64,000 nucleotides of DNA, from assembly GCF_037977235.1 (NCBI RefSeq), contig NZ_CP150276.1, positions 868,001 to 932,000 of the forward strand, in the 5' to 3' direction. Below the pieces are notes generated by a model. That model was not told where the DNA came from and made no database searches. It worked only from the letters and a program-made list of their open reading frames with translations. The position numbers and the translations under genes are program-made. The DNA is from Paenibacillus sp. FSL K6-0276 (GTDB lineage: Bacteria > Bacillota > Bacilli > Paenibacillales > Paenibacillaceae). This document shows, piece by piece, positions 8,077 to 17,388 of the stretch. The stretch's first letter is position 1. The number at the start of each line of letters is the position of its first letter.

Positions 8077-9144
8077 GACGGATTGTAATATGAAGTGCGA
8101 CAGCTAAACAGAGAAAGCCCATGGGGATTCGTGTAGAATGAAGTTACCACACACCATTCACACAAGGAGAATCACACCATGGGTTACACTCATCTTAGCA
8201 TAACGGAGCGAAGCAAACTAGAAGTACTATACGGATTGGGATGGTCTAGTCGAGCGATTGGGGCAGAACTTGGACGTCATCACTCCGTCATTGCCAGAGA
8301 ACGGAAGCGAGGAGGCAAGGGAAATACCTATCTTGCTGAGACCGCTCAGATCGCGTATAGCGAACGTCGACAAGGGAGTAAGTCGACAGGTCGTTTCACC
8401 GCGGAACTGGCCGGAGAGATCAATGAGAAACTCCGACTTACCTGGTCGCCCGAGCAGATTGCTGAACAGCGTAGAGCCAGTGGTCAACCCTTCGTATGCT
8501 TCAAGACGATCTACCGTTGGCTATATGCAGGTCGTCTGGTTGCAGGCGAAGTAAAGGTGCTACGGCATAAGGGTAAACGACGTAAACCACTGGAGACACG
8601 TGGTCGATTCCTCGTGGGGAAAACCATTAGTCAACGGCCAAAGGGAGTACGAAAGAGAGATTCCTTCGGGCACTGGGAACTAGATACGGTGGTTTCCAGC
8701 CGAGGAAAAAGCCGTGCTTGTGCCGCGACCTTTATCGAGCGCAAGACACGGATGTATCTGGCCGTAAAGATGCCCGACCGTACCGCTCATTCGATGGAGA
8801 TCGCCTTTGGTGTTGTGGCTAGCCAGTATCCGCAAGAAACTTTCCGAACGGCTACTGCGGATCGAGGAAAGGAATTCGCCTGCTATAGCGCTCTGGAAGC
8901 CTTTCATGGACTGGATGTCTACTTTGCTGATCCCTACTCGTCCTGGCAACGAGGGTCTAACGAGAATGGCAACGGACTCCTTCGAGAGTTCTTTCCCAAA
9001 GGCCATGATTTTGCACAAGTTTCAGATGAGGAGCTTGCCCACGCCCTAGATCTCATCAACCACCGCCCCCGGAAATGTCTGGGGTGGAAGTCTGCTCACG
9101 AATCTTTCATGTCCGAAGTGTCGCACTTAGCTTGACAATCCGTC
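8077..9144 (+). mobile_element. IS30-family insertion sequence, complete, 1,068 bp
   Basis: Terminal inverted repeats begin GACGGATTGT at both ends and share an inner AGTGCGACA block; the intervening 7 nt differ. A 4-bp direct repeat ATAC flanks the element (8073-8076 and 9145-9148), the expected trace of insertion. One intact transposase fills it. The element sits between the TolB-like gene and a secreted stalk-domain gene whose ATG begins only 24 nt past the right end. Confidence 0.88.
8179..9135 (+). CDS. IS30 family transposase
   Basis: 318 residues, full length for the family. The N-terminal HTH (LSITERSKLEVLYGLGWSSR, then AIGAELGRHHSVIARE) binds the inverted repeats. The integrase-type catalytic core shows Asp169 (HWELDTVV), Asp228 (TADRGKEF) and Glu262 (SNENGNGLLREFFPKG); the 33-residue gap between the last two is the IS30 DD(33)E arrangement. 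No frameshift or stop is seen, so it is probably active. AAGGAG lies 8 nt before the ATG. The stop codon falls inside the right inverted repeat, as is common in compact IS elements. Confidence 0.95.
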   Translation: MGYTHLSITERSKLEVLYGLGWSSRAIGAELGRHHSVIARERKRGGKGNTYLAETAQIAYSERRQGSKSTGRFTAELAGEINEKLRLTWSPEQIAEQRRASGQPFVCFKTIYRWLYAGRLVAGEVKVLRHKGKRRKPLETRGRFLVGKTISQRPKGVRKRDSFGHWELDTVVSSRGKSRACAATFIERKTRMYLAVKMPDRTAHSMEIAFGVVASQYPQETFRTATADRGKEFACYSALEAFHGLDVYFADPYSSWQRGSNENGNGLLREFFPKGHDFAQVSDEELAHALDLINHRPRKCLGWKSAHESFMSEVSHLA

Positions 9145-9168
9145 ATACATAAATGGGGGAAAAGTTGG

Positions 9169-10860
9169 ATGAAGAGGATTTTTAGTGTTTTGTTAATTGT
9201 ATTATTAGTTATACCAGCACTCGGCACTACAACCTTTGCGAGCAATACGGTGAAGGCTAAGGTGACCGAGAGCAGTACATATTTTGATGGAGAACAAAAG
9301 GATCTGAATGGGTTCAATATTTCGAACAACAATTATTTCAGACTGCGCGATTTAGCGGAGTACTTCTCGGGAACAACGAGTCAATTTGATATCACTTGGA
9401 ATAAAGCAAACAATGCGATCGAGATCATAACCGGGCAAGCGTATACTCCCGAAAAGAAAGCTAGCAGCAACTATTATAGTAGCAATAGAAATTACTCTGC
9501 CACGCTTTCAACCTCCAAAGTACTAGTGGATGGACAGCTGCAGTCTATTACGGCGTACAATATTGATGAGAATAACTATGTTCAGTTGCGAGATTTGGCG
9601 GGAAAGATTCCATTCGATATCGAATATGACGTTCAGTCAGATCGTATATCGTTGTTCTCCAAAATTCCAGATCACGCTTACCGGGTGAAGACGGCGGTGG
9701 GAACCGAAAGTAACGCTGTATCTTCTTATTTTCCTAGATGGAAAAGTACGGTCACTTCCTATCTTGTGAATAATAATGATGGGACTGTAAGTGTCCTTGA
9801 GGCGAATAAGGAAGTTACGATTGAATCGTATAATGAGAAGTTTGAACTAACAGGTAACAAAAGTATTCCTTTTGAGCTTCCGATATTTGGCGGTTTCTAT
9901 AGCGGGGAGAAGTATAACTATATTGCTTTTGGACAAGAGAATCGCGAAGAGAATGATAACAAAGAAGTGATTCGCATTGTTCGTTATGATAAAAGCTTCA
10001 ATAGAGTAGATAGTGTCTCCATTAAGGGTGGGGAGAGTTATACGGTTAGCCCTTTTGATTCAGGATCTGGTAGTATGGCTGAGGCTGGGGATACGCTTGT
10101 ATTCCACACCTCACGTACACGGTACACGACAGAAGATAAATTAAATCATCAGTCCCAGCTCACGATTATCGTGAATACCCAAACCATGACCGTGACCAAT
10201 GATCTGGGAAGATTCCAGAAGAATCATGTCAGTCACTCTTTTGATCAATATGTATTGTTTGATGGTGCTACTCATGTTCTAGTGGATCATGGTGACGCCT
10301 ATCCTCGTTCGATTGTCCTGAATAAAGGAGACGGAACCAGCTATAACGAGGTGGACCTGTTTAATATCCCCGGCAAAATCGGAGCGAACGCCACCGGCGT
10401 TTCTATAGGCGGATTTGAGATGTCTTCGGCGAACTATATTGTCGCTATGAATACGATTGACCATTCGCTAGTCAAAGAATATACGTCTTATGAGATGGTA
10501 GGACTGGAGAAGGACCAGAGAGATATCGTTCTTAGTGTACTGCCAAAAGCTAACCTGTCTAGCACGTCAGTGAACCACATCACCTTGGCTAAATATGTAA
10601 GTGCGAACCAGATCGCTTCCATTCCTAAACTGGTGAAAATAACAGACGACAAGCTGATGGTGTTGTGGCAGGAATTTGATAAGGAACCGGGCGACCTGAA
10701 ATATGTTCTTATAAATGGAGAAGGCACAGCCACTGGCGACATCCAAACGATTAAGAACTTTGCACTATCAGAATGCAGCCCTATCATTAGTGGCAACAAA
10801 ATTGTCTGGTATACCAACAACAATGGATATCGAGTATTTTACTCGATCCCATTAAATTAA
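9169..10860 (+). CDS. Secreted protein with two copper-amine-oxidase-like stalk domains
   Basis: 563 residues with a classic signal peptide (MKRIFSVLLIVLLVIPALG, cleavage near TFA-SN). Two stalk-domain copies follow: residues about 35-90 (NISNNNYFRLRDLAEYFSG) and about 110-165 (YNIDENNYVQLRDLAGKIPF). The remaining 400 residues are beta-rich with repeated Tyr/Asp-containing strands, possibly a propeller, and I do not recognise the family. Such stalk domains are common on Paenibacillus surface or secreted proteins and probably support the C-terminal domain at the wall. The IS30 right end lies 24 nt upstream of the ATG, so the native promoter is displaced and expression may depend on the IS or on read-through. 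A strong terminator follows. Confidence 0.75.
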   Translation: MKRIFSVLLIVLLVIPALGTTTFASNTVKAKVTESSTYFDGEQKDLNGFNISNNNYFRLRDLAEYFSGTTSQFDITWNKANNAIEIITGQAYTPEKKASSNYYSSNRNYSATLSTSKVLVDGQLQSITAYNIDENNYVQLRDLAGKIPFDIEYDVQSDRISLFSKIPDHAYRVKTAVGTESNAVSSYFPRWKSTVTSYLVNNNDGTVSVLEANKEVTIESYNEKFELTGNKSIPFELPIFGGFYSGEKYNYIAFGQENREENDNKEVIRIVRYDKSFNRVDSVSIKGGESYTVSPFDSGSGSMAEAGDTLVFHTSRTRYTTEDKLNHQSQLTIIVNTQTMTVTNDLGRFQKNHVSHSFDQYVLFDGATHVLVDHGDAYPRSIVLNKGDGTSYNEVDLFNIPGKIGANATGVSIGGFEMSSANYIVAMNTIDHSLVKEYTSYEMVGLEKDQRDIVLSVLPKANLSSTSVNHITLAKYVSANQIASIPKLVKITDDKLMVLWQEFDKEPGDLKYVLINGEGTATGDIQTIKNFALSECSPIISGNKIVWYTNNNGYRVFYSIPLN

Positions 10861-10921
10861 TTTACAATCTTATTTTGAATTGTAAGTAGCATACACGAGC
10901 GATTTAATTCGCATTAACATC

Positions 10922-10970
10922 AAAAGGTTATCCCGTACATGCCAATATGAGGTGTATAGGATAACCTTTT
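10922..10970 (+). terminator. Intrinsic terminator
   Basis: AAAAGGTTATCC (10922-10933) pairs perfectly with GGATAACCTTTT (10959-10970), with an inner CGTACA/TGTAT helper stem and a T tail. The rest of 10861-11188 has no gene; it contains several CGCTAAC / GCGTTAG words and a weak cre-like site. Confidence 0.85.
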
Positions 10971-11150
10971 TTCACCAAACCTATATGCCGTTTCCTATCG
11001 ATATTCTCGTTTACAAAGACGCGCTAACATTTGTACCCCTGATCATCTAACAAAAAAACACCCGTGTCTGCGTTAGACTTCTCACTCCAACAATATGACT
11101 CCCCATCGCTAACACCTGTCTGTTCCGCATATCTAACGCCTTGGATAAAA

Positions 11151-11164
11151 TGAAAGCGCATACT
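11151..11164 (+). promoter_or_regulatory. Possible catabolite-responsive element
   Basis: TGAAAGCGCATACT matches 12 of 14 positions of the CcpA cre consensus TGWAANCGNTNWCA. It lies 25 nt upstream of a glycosidase start, a sensible position for carbon control, but a 12/14 match can arise by chance. Confidence 0.3.
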
Positions 11165-11188
11165 TCCCTTGGAAAGGAGTCCAACGAT

Positions 11189-12895
11189 ATGAACTTTAAT
11201 CTTAACACGGTACCCTTCAGCCGAAGAGGCACCTTTCTCGCTATTTCTGAACTACCTGAATCGGATGTTAGGGTGGAGGGAATTTACTTACGGACCGTGC
11301 GTGGTGGGGATGACAAATTTGGTGAGGCTTTTCAAATTGAACTGCTGGACGAGAGCAATAAGTATATCCCGTACGAGGCCAAGGCCGGGCCTACTCTGCT
11401 TCGTTTAAATACGGATACCGAAAACATCTATGCGGAGATCTGTATTACAGATGGCCACACGGTCCGGTTCAAGAGCAAAGGATGTGGCATCCGCCTCACC
11501 TTCCGTACATCCGCCTACGATTATGCTTATGAACACAGCGCAGGCAGTTGGGAAGTAAACAGCTTCACCCATGAATGCCGGTTCATGCTCACCCGGTTAA
11601 CCGGGGCTCTCCGGATGGAGGTGCCTTGGGACAAAATCAAGAGTTCTCGCATTGTGGCGGAGTTCATCCCTGAAATTGGTACGGAAATTGCCGAGTTCGC
11701 GGTGGAGGAATTCCGCACGGTGTGGGAACGGCGTGATGACTGGACGCCATGGGAGGAAGCGGTACTAGAGGTGCAAGAGGAATATAACCAGTGGCTGGGT
11801 GCCAGCTTGACCGTTCCCGAACGCTGGCAGGACGGCCGTGAACTGGCGGCTTATATTACCTGGTCCTGTTTGGTTCCCGCAGAAGGATGCCTGACCCGGC
11901 CAGCTATGTATATGTCGAAGAACTGGATGACGAATATTTGGAGCTGGGATCACTGCTTCAATGCGATGGCACTGGTTAGGCATAATCCAAAGCTGGCCTG
12001 GGATCAGTTTATGATCTTCTTCGACCGCCAGGATGAGAGCGGCCTAATTCCGGACTTTATCAACGACAAGTATGAGCTCTGGAACTGCAACAAGCCGCCT
12101 ATTCATGGCTGGACACTGGCCTGGATGATGCAGCGGACGGATTATATTAAGGAGTCCCACCTTCGTGAAGTGTATGGACCCTTGAGCAAGTGGACGAACT
12201 GGTGGTTCCATTACCGGGATAACGACAGGGACGGTATACCACAGTACAATCATGGAAACGATTCGGGTTGGGACAACAGTACAGCCTTTAATAACGGGAT
12301 TCCGGTGGAGAGTCCGGATCTGGCGGCATTTTTGATCCTGCAAATCGAACTGCTTGCCGAAATTGCTGGGCTTCTGGGGCTTACCGACGAAAGCACCGCA
12401 TGGAGAAGATTAGGCGAGGAGACCTTGGAGAAAATGCTGCGTCATTTCTGGAAGGATGGAAGGTTCACAGCTTGCCGTTCCGGAACTCACGAAGTATCCG
12501 ACGGCGATAGCCTGCTGCTCTTCGTGCCCATTCTGCTCGGCAAGCGGCTGCCGGAGCCCATCCTGCGCTCACTGCTGGACGGCCTGCGGGATGAGAGCCG
12601 CTTCTTGACGCCGAACGGCTGGGCTACAGAGAGCGTGAAGAGCCCTTACTACACGCCGGATGGCTATTGGCGGGGCCCAATATGGGCACCATCAACCATG
12701 CTGCTTGTGGAAGGCGTGGCCGCGGCGGGGGATATCGAACTGGCAAGCGAGGTAGCCCGCCGATTCTGCGAAATGCTGAACAAGAGTGGCATGGCCGAGA
12801 ACTTCGATGCCCTGACGGGTCAAGGTCTTCGTGACAGGGCATTCACCTGGACCTCAAGTGTCTTCTTAATACTGGGGCACGAGTATACAACCTAA
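11189..12895 (+). CDS. GH63/MGH1-like alpha/alpha-toroid glycoside hydrolase
   Basis: 568 residues: an N-terminal beta-sandwich-like part (1-190) and a C-terminal six-hairpin toroid. Toroid landmarks of the GH63/GH37 and mannosylglycerate-hydrolase group are visible: IWSWDHCFNAMALV, DESGLIPDFIND, GNDSGWDNSTAFNNG, ESPDLAAFLI and GYWRGPIWAPSTMLL. These surround the carboxylate active site in the family; the exact substrate (alpha-glucoside, alpha-mannoside or a compatible solute) cannot be read. No signal peptide, so it acts inside the cell on imported sugar. ATG 11189 has AAAGGAG 9 nt upstream; an earlier in-frame ATG at 11141 lacks one. A terminator separates it from the YesM/YesN sugar operon. 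Confidence 0.82.
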   Translation: MNFNLNTVPFSRRGTFLAISELPESDVRVEGIYLRTVRGGDDKFGEAFQIELLDESNKYIPYEAKAGPTLLRLNTDTENIYAEICITDGHTVRFKSKGCGIRLTFRTSAYDYAYEHSAGSWEVNSFTHECRFMLTRLTGALRMEVPWDKIKSSRIVAEFIPEIGTEIAEFAVEEFRTVWERRDDWTPWEEAVLEVQEEYNQWLGASLTVPERWQDGRELAAYITWSCLVPAEGCLTRPAMYMSKNWMTNIWSWDHCFNAMALVRHNPKLAWDQFMIFFDRQDESGLIPDFINDKYELWNCNKPPIHGWTLAWMMQRTDYIKESHLREVYGPLSKWTNWWFHYRDNDRDGIPQYNHGNDSGWDNSTAFNNGIPVESPDLAAFLILQIELLAEIAGLLGLTDESTAWRRLGEETLEKMLRHFWKDGRFTACRSGTHEVSDGDSLLLFVPILLGKRLPEPILRSLLDGLRDESRFLTPNGWATESVKSPYYTPDGYWRGPIWAPSTMLLVEGVAAAGDIELASEVARRFCEMLNKSGMAENFDALTGQGLRDRAFTWTSSVFLILGHEYTT

Positions 12896-12905
12896 AAACA
12901 TACGG

Positions 12906-12944
12906 GCACTTCCTCCTGGTCAAGACCGGCGTGAGGGGAAGTGC
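12906..12944 (+). terminator. Probable intrinsic terminator
   Basis: GCACTTCC (12906-12913) pairs with GGAAGTGC (12937-12944), followed by TTTCCCATTTTT. It closes the GH63-like gene. Confidence 0.6.
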
Positions 12945-13034
12945 TTTCCCATTTTTCGAGATATTCCCGAGTGTGCCAGTCCATGCTACACTTCAAGTAT
13001 AAAAATGCAATATATAAAGCGGGGATGAGAAGTT

Positions 13035-14783
13035 ATGTTGAGTCATTTCTTTAAGAAGTTATATCATCGCTTCTCTATTCGCTCTTATTTCAGCATCCGG
13101 ACTAAGCTACTCTTTTGCTTTCTCATTGTCGCGATTATTCCGCTGTTGTCACTGGGAGCCTTGAACTATTATCAATCAGCCATAGTCATCAACTCCCAAT
13201 TCGGGAAATACGGGGAGAACACCGTGGCACAACTTGATCAGCAGATCAGTTCCGCCTTGAACCGGATGAATCAGACGACAGGAACGATCTATTCTTATCT
13301 TCTTGATCCTGCGCGGGGGGGACTAGGCGACCACGTTCCGACCACGTATCAGGAGATTATGGATAAAGATGACTTCGAGGCGCTGCTTAAATCCCTTAAG
13401 ACGGATCTGACGAGAGGTATTTATCTGATTACCCGCTCTGGTTATTACTATGGGGAGAATAATCTGGATGTCAGTAAGCTTAGCGATATTCCCGCCTGGC
13501 GGTCCATTACCCGTTCATCCAAAGGTCCCTATTGGCTGGGCTTCTATCCTATGAGTCATGGCATGGGAGATTCGGTTACCGGGGAACCTATACTGGGGCT
13601 CGCCGTACGGATTAATAATCCGGCTGGAACCCAGCATGGAAGCACTATCTTAATTGAAGAGAATGCGCAGGTTCTTCTACATATGTTCCATATGTTTGAG
13701 GAGGATATCAAAGCGCATTTGACGATAACTGATTCCCAAGAGCGGCCTATTTACCAGTCAGAAGCACCGTTCACCCCAAACGACAGTGACGTAGTGTGGA
13801 ACAGGACCCTGGCAGCCAACGGATGGAAGATTGAAGCGAGAGTGCCGTCCAAAGACTTCTATTTTTCCTCGAGCCTTATCCGCTCCAACACGGTACTTGT
13901 AGCCATTGTTTCTTGTCTGCTTGCCTTTGGGCTAGCTTATATATTCTCATCGAAATTCACAGCTCGAATCCGCAGGCTTAAAGACTCGATGCAGAAGGTC
14001 AGCTTTGGCAAGCTACATACGAGGACCCTGGTGGAAGGCAAAGATGAACTCGGAAGCCTGGATACCAGCTTCAACCGCATGGTGGGGGGGATTCAATCCC
14101 TTGTCCAGGAAGTGGAGCAGAGTGAGCGGCTGAAGAAGGAGGCCGAGCTCAAGGCATTCCACTACCAAATTAATCCACACCTGCTCTTCAATACGCTGAA
14201 TTCCATCCAGTGGAAGGCAAGGCTCCAAGGGGCGGAGGATATCCGCCAGATGCTCTATCATCTGACGATGGTACTTGAAGGTAATCTGGATATCTCCCAG
14301 GAGTTGATCACTCTGGGCCGTGAACTCCGCATGATTGAGCATTTTCTGAAAATCCAGGTGATTCGTTATGGATCCGCGTTCAGCTATGAACAGACCTGCA
14401 GCGAAGAACTCAAGCCGTATCTGATTCCCCGTATGACCCTTCAGCCGCTCTTTGAGAACATCTTTTTTCATGGATTTGAAGACGGGAAGGGGAACATTTC
14501 GTTAAATGTGAGGGAGGAAGGTGAGCATCTGTTGCTAACATTGACTGATGACGGTGCAGGGATTACGGAAGAGAAGCTAAGGACGCTTATGCTTGCAAAG
14601 CCGGAAGGTAAACCGCAGGGACGCGGAGGGCTCGGCGTACAGAACGCCAACCAGAAGTTCAAGCTGCATTTCGGACAGCAGTATGGTTTGACGGTTCAAT
14701 CCACGAAAGGTGAAGGCACCACTATCGTAATTCGGTGGCCCAAGAAGGAGGAGAGTCCATATGGAGACAACCAAGACCATTAA
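13035..14783 (+). CDS. YesM-type sensor histidine kinase
   Basis: 582 residues. An N-terminal transmembrane helix (about 25-47), an extracellular sensor region of about 240 residues, a second helix (about 292-312), a HAMP segment (RRLKDSMQKVSFGKLHTRT), a His_kinase domain with phospho-acceptor His in FHYQINPHLLFNTLN, and a HATPase domain with N-box TLQPLFENIFFHGF, G-box DDGAGI and GRGGLGVQNAN. This is the YesM/LytS-like group that senses extracellular oligosaccharide, often via a solute-binding protein. It overlaps the response-regulator gene by 23 nt, so the two are translationally coupled, and it heads the sugar ABC/beta-galactosidase cluster. Confidence 0.95.
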   Translation: MLSHFFKKLYHRFSIRSYFSIRTKLLFCFLIVAIIPLLSLGALNYYQSAIVINSQFGKYGENTVAQLDQQISSALNRMNQTTGTIYSYLLDPARGGLGDHVPTTYQEIMDKDDFEALLKSLKTDLTRGIYLITRSGYYYGENNLDVSKLSDIPAWRSITRSSKGPYWLGFYPMSHGMGDSVTGEPILGLAVRINNPAGTQHGSTILIEENAQVLLHMFHMFEEDIKAHLTITDSQERPIYQSEAPFTPNDSDVVWNRTLAANGWKIEARVPSKDFYFSSSLIRSNTVLVAIVSCLLAFGLAYIFSSKFTARIRRLKDSMQKVSFGKLHTRTLVEGKDELGSLDTSFNRMVGGIQSLVQEVEQSERLKKEAELKAFHYQINPHLLFNTLNSIQWKARLQGAEDIRQMLYHLTMVLEGNLDISQELITLGRELRMIEHFLKIQVIRYGSAFSYEQTCSEELKPYLIPRMTLQPLFENIFFHGFEDGKGNISLNVREEGEHLLLTLTDDGAGITEEKLRTLMLAKPEGKPQGRGGLGVQNANQKFKLHFGQQYGLTVQSTKGEGTTIVIRWPKKEESPYGDNQDH

Positions 14784-15981
14784 AGTGTTAATTGCAGATG
14801 ATGAGAGTATCGTGCGCAAAGGGCTTCGCTCCACAATACCTTGGCATAAGTATGGGATGGAAGTGGTGGCGGATGCGCCGAACGGCCTTAAAGCCTGGGA
14901 GGCCTATCAGATTCATCTACCCCAAATAGTGATTACCGATATCGTCATGCCAGAGATGAATGGGATTGAGCTGTTACGCAAAGTTAAAGAAGTCGATAAG
15001 GACACCCGGATTATTCTGTTGAGCTGTCACCGTGACTTCGAATTCGCCCAGCAGGGAATCAAGCTTGGCGCTTCAGGATATCTGCTTAAGACGGCCTTTG
15101 AAGATGAAGAACTCGAAGGAATGCTGGAGATATTCCAGAGGGAGCTGACATCCCCTGCTCTCGTAGCGGATGCTGAAACAAGCGAAATCTATGGAGAACG
15201 GCTGGGCTCTCTCTTGTTTGCCTGGCTTAGTGGACACAGTAGCAAATTTGTTGACGAAATGGATAAGCTTATTGGGGAGAAGCTGCCGCCGAACAGGGAA
15301 CCCTTGTATATTTATCTGGTCAAGACCTACGGATGTGGTCGTACCTATCTGGATCTTGCCAAGGTTAAAGAGGATGAGAATAGCCGGATGCCCCACAGCG
15401 CATCTGTTATCATCCCTTACGGTGAGGACCTTTGCTACTGGATTGTACCTGGTGACGAGCTGGAGACTGCGGGAAGCCTGCTTGTTCAGATGAAAAGCCA
15501 AACCGAGAAGCTGAAGTGGGCCAAGAGAGGACCGCTGCGCAACGCTGAAGATTTAAGCAAGGCCTTCATGGCGCTTCAAAAAGAAGCGGAAGTTGAGAAG
15601 CTGCATGGTATTTCGTCTCAGGACTGGCCTGAACCGATCTGGAAGGCCGTGAAGCTTCTGCACGAGAATCCTGGGGCGGACTGGTCGGTTAGCGAATTGG
15701 CGGGCCAGGTAGGGCTCAGCCGAAGCCATTTCTCGATCCTGTTTAAGAAGACGGTGGGCGACAGCTTTGTGGCTTTCCAATATATACGTAAGCTTAAGCT
15801 GGCCAAGGAATTGCTACGGGATACGCAGTTGACGATGCAGGATATTGCGGAGCGGACGGGGCTCGGGGACAGTAAATATTTCAGTAAATGGTTCAAGCGC
15901 TGCACGGGTCAGACGCCTAGTCATTACCGCATACAACAAAAAGACGCCGAGACCCGAACAGATGGACACCCCGGCCTATAA
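14761..15981 (+). CDS. YesN-type response regulator (REC + AraC HTH)
   Basis: 406 residues. REC domain at 1-125 with acidic pair Asp13/Asp14, phospho-acceptor Asp60 (IVITDIVMPEMNG) and the switch Lys in GYLLKTAF. A middle region of unknown fold precedes a C-terminal AraC double HTH (WSVSELAGQVGLSRSHFSIL and MQDIAERTGLGDSKYFSKWF). AAGGAGGAG lies just before the ATG inside the kinase gene. The expected role is activation of the downstream sugar transporter and catabolic genes. A 15-bp inverted repeat follows its stop and could be its target, a terminator, or both. Confidence 0.95.
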   Translation: METTKTIKVLIADDESIVRKGLRSTIPWHKYGMEVVADAPNGLKAWEAYQIHLPQIVITDIVMPEMNGIELLRKVKEVDKDTRIILLSCHRDFEFAQQGIKLGASGYLLKTAFEDEELEGMLEIFQRELTSPALVADAETSEIYGERLGSLLFAWLSGHSSKFVDEMDKLIGEKLPPNREPLYIYLVKTYGCGRTYLDLAKVKEDENSRMPHSASVIIPYGEDLCYWIVPGDELETAGSLLVQMKSQTEKLKWAKRGPLRNAEDLSKAFMALQKEAEVEKLHGISSQDWPEPIWKAVKLLHENPGADWSVSELAGQVGLSRSHFSILFKKTVGDSFVAFQYIRKLKLAKELLRDTQLTMQDIAERTGLGDSKYFSKWFKRCTGQTPSHYRIQQKDAETRTDGHPGL

Positions 15982-16021
15982 ATCGAACAAAAGTACACAA
16001 ACATTCGAATAGATATCGGTT

Positions 16022-16061
16022 TTGAACCGCTTTCATAAAAGTTAAGATGAAAGCGGTTCAA
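16022..16061. promoter_or_regulatory. Perfect 15-bp inverted repeat between yesN-like and solute-binding-protein genes
   Basis: TTGAACCGCTTTCAT (16022-16036) and ATGAAAGCGGTTCAA (16047-16061), 10-nt loop. There is no clean T run, so termination would be leaky. Each arm contains TGAAAGCGGTTCA, which resembles a CcpA cre box, so it may be an operator or an mRNA-processing hairpin that sets transporter levels. Confidence 0.55.
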
Positions 16062-16096
16062 TTATTATAACCTCATTTAAAGGGGAGGCTGCCACA

Positions 16097-17362
16097 GTGA
16101 AAAAGAAAATTTCTCTTATTGTACTTGCCACAACGTTAATGGCAACTATGGTCACGGCTTGCGGGGGGAACAGTGAAAGCTCATCACCCTCAGGCGCTGC
16201 GGGCTCAGGGGAGACGAAGACGCTTCGTTTTGCGACATGGGATACCGGAGACACGCTCAAGATTGAGCAAGACATCGCCAAGAAATTTGAAGCAGCCCAT
16301 CCGGGCACGAAGGTTCAGGTAGAGGCTTATGCAGACGGTTTTGATCAGAAGCTTGCCGCCGGATTCGGGGCGACCAATCCGCCTGATGTGATGTATATGT
16401 GGGATTTTCCAACCTATCATCAATCTCTGGAACCTCTGGACAGCTATTCAAGCAAAGATAAAGACTTGAACATTGAAGATTTCTATCCGGGATTGTTCAA
16501 TTATGGAAAAATTGACGGCAAGCTTTATGGCATTCCGGCAGGGTTCACCACACGCGTGGTCTACTACAACAAGAAGTTGTTCGATGAGGCAAAGATACCT
16601 TACCCGAAGGATGGATGGACATGGAAGGAGTTCCAGGACATCGCGGCCAAGCTCAGCGATAAATCGAAGAAGCAGTACGGGTTCGGGGTTCGCGCAGAGA
16701 ACGATACGTATGACCTACAGAGCTTCGTATGGAGCAACGGAAGCTCATTCATCTCTGATGACGGCAAAACGATTGAAGGATTTATGAACAGCAAAGAGAC
16801 AGCTGAGTCCATCCAGATGCTCGGCGACATGGTTAAGAACGGTTCGGCTGTGCTGACCGGAGGCAAAGGCCAGCAGAGCGGAGATGACATTTTTAAAGCA
16901 GGTAAAATCGCTATGTGGGAGAGCGGTATCTGGCCGCTGGAATCGTTCAAGACGGCAGGCATAAATGTAGGTACAGTCGAAATCCCGGCCTTCCCGGGCA
17001 AACCAGTCAAAGGGGTGCTTGCGGAGTCCGCCTTGTCCATCGCCAAGGATTCGAAGCAGAAAGATCTGGCCTGGGAATTCGTGAAATTCTATGTGTCCAA
17101 TGATTCGATCAAGATGCGTGTGGCGGATCTGCCTGTAAGGGTCAGTGTCGTAAACGAGCTGAAGAAAGATCAGGACCCGCTATATAAACCTTATTACACG
17201 ATGCTGGAGCGTTCCAGCAACACACCGGCGTTCCTGCTCAATCCGAAATGGAATGAAGTGAACCGCCAGCTCTCTGCGGCGGTGGAAGCGGTTATGCACG
17301 GCGAAAATGCCCAGGAAGTGCTGAATCAGGCTGTTAAAGATAGTGAACGTTATTTGAAATAA
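16097..17362 (+). CDS. Extracellular sugar-binding lipoprotein of an ABC importer (SBP family 1)
   Basis: 421 residues, GTG start behind GGGGAGG. Lipoprotein signal peptide with lipobox VTAC and a Ser/Gly-rich spacer; the mature part is a classic family-1 solute-binding protein (TLRFATWDTGD, AHPGTKVQVEAY, PPDVMYMWDFPTYHQ, GKLYGIPAGFTTRVVYYNK). It captures an oligosaccharide outside and delivers it to the permeases encoded next. Length and blocks match MalE/UgpB-like proteins. The downstream beta-galactosidase suggests a beta-galactoside ligand (inference from context only). Confidence 0.95.
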   Translation: MKKKISLIVLATTLMATMVTACGGNSESSSPSGAAGSGETKTLRFATWDTGDTLKIEQDIAKKFEAAHPGTKVQVEAYADGFDQKLAAGFGATNPPDVMYMWDFPTYHQSLEPLDSYSSKDKDLNIEDFYPGLFNYGKIDGKLYGIPAGFTTRVVYYNKKLFDEAKIPYPKDGWTWKEFQDIAAKLSDKSKKQYGFGVRAENDTYDLQSFVWSNGSSFISDDGKTIEGFMNSKETAESIQMLGDMVKNGSAVLTGGKGQQSGDDIFKAGKIAMWESGIWPLESFKTAGINVGTVEIPAFPGKPVKGVLAESALSIAKDSKQKDLAWEFVKFYVSNDSIKMRVADLPVRVSVVNELKKDQDPLYKPYYTMLERSSNTPAFLLNPKWNEVNRQLSAAVEAVMHGENAQEVLNQAVKDSERYLK

Positions 17363-17388
17363 CACATTTACAGAAAGAAGGTTAAGAG

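Noticed and set aside
14013..14471. A 152-codon minus-strand frame
   Set aside because: Antisense to the HAMP/His-kinase region of the YesM-type kinase, whose motifs are intact.
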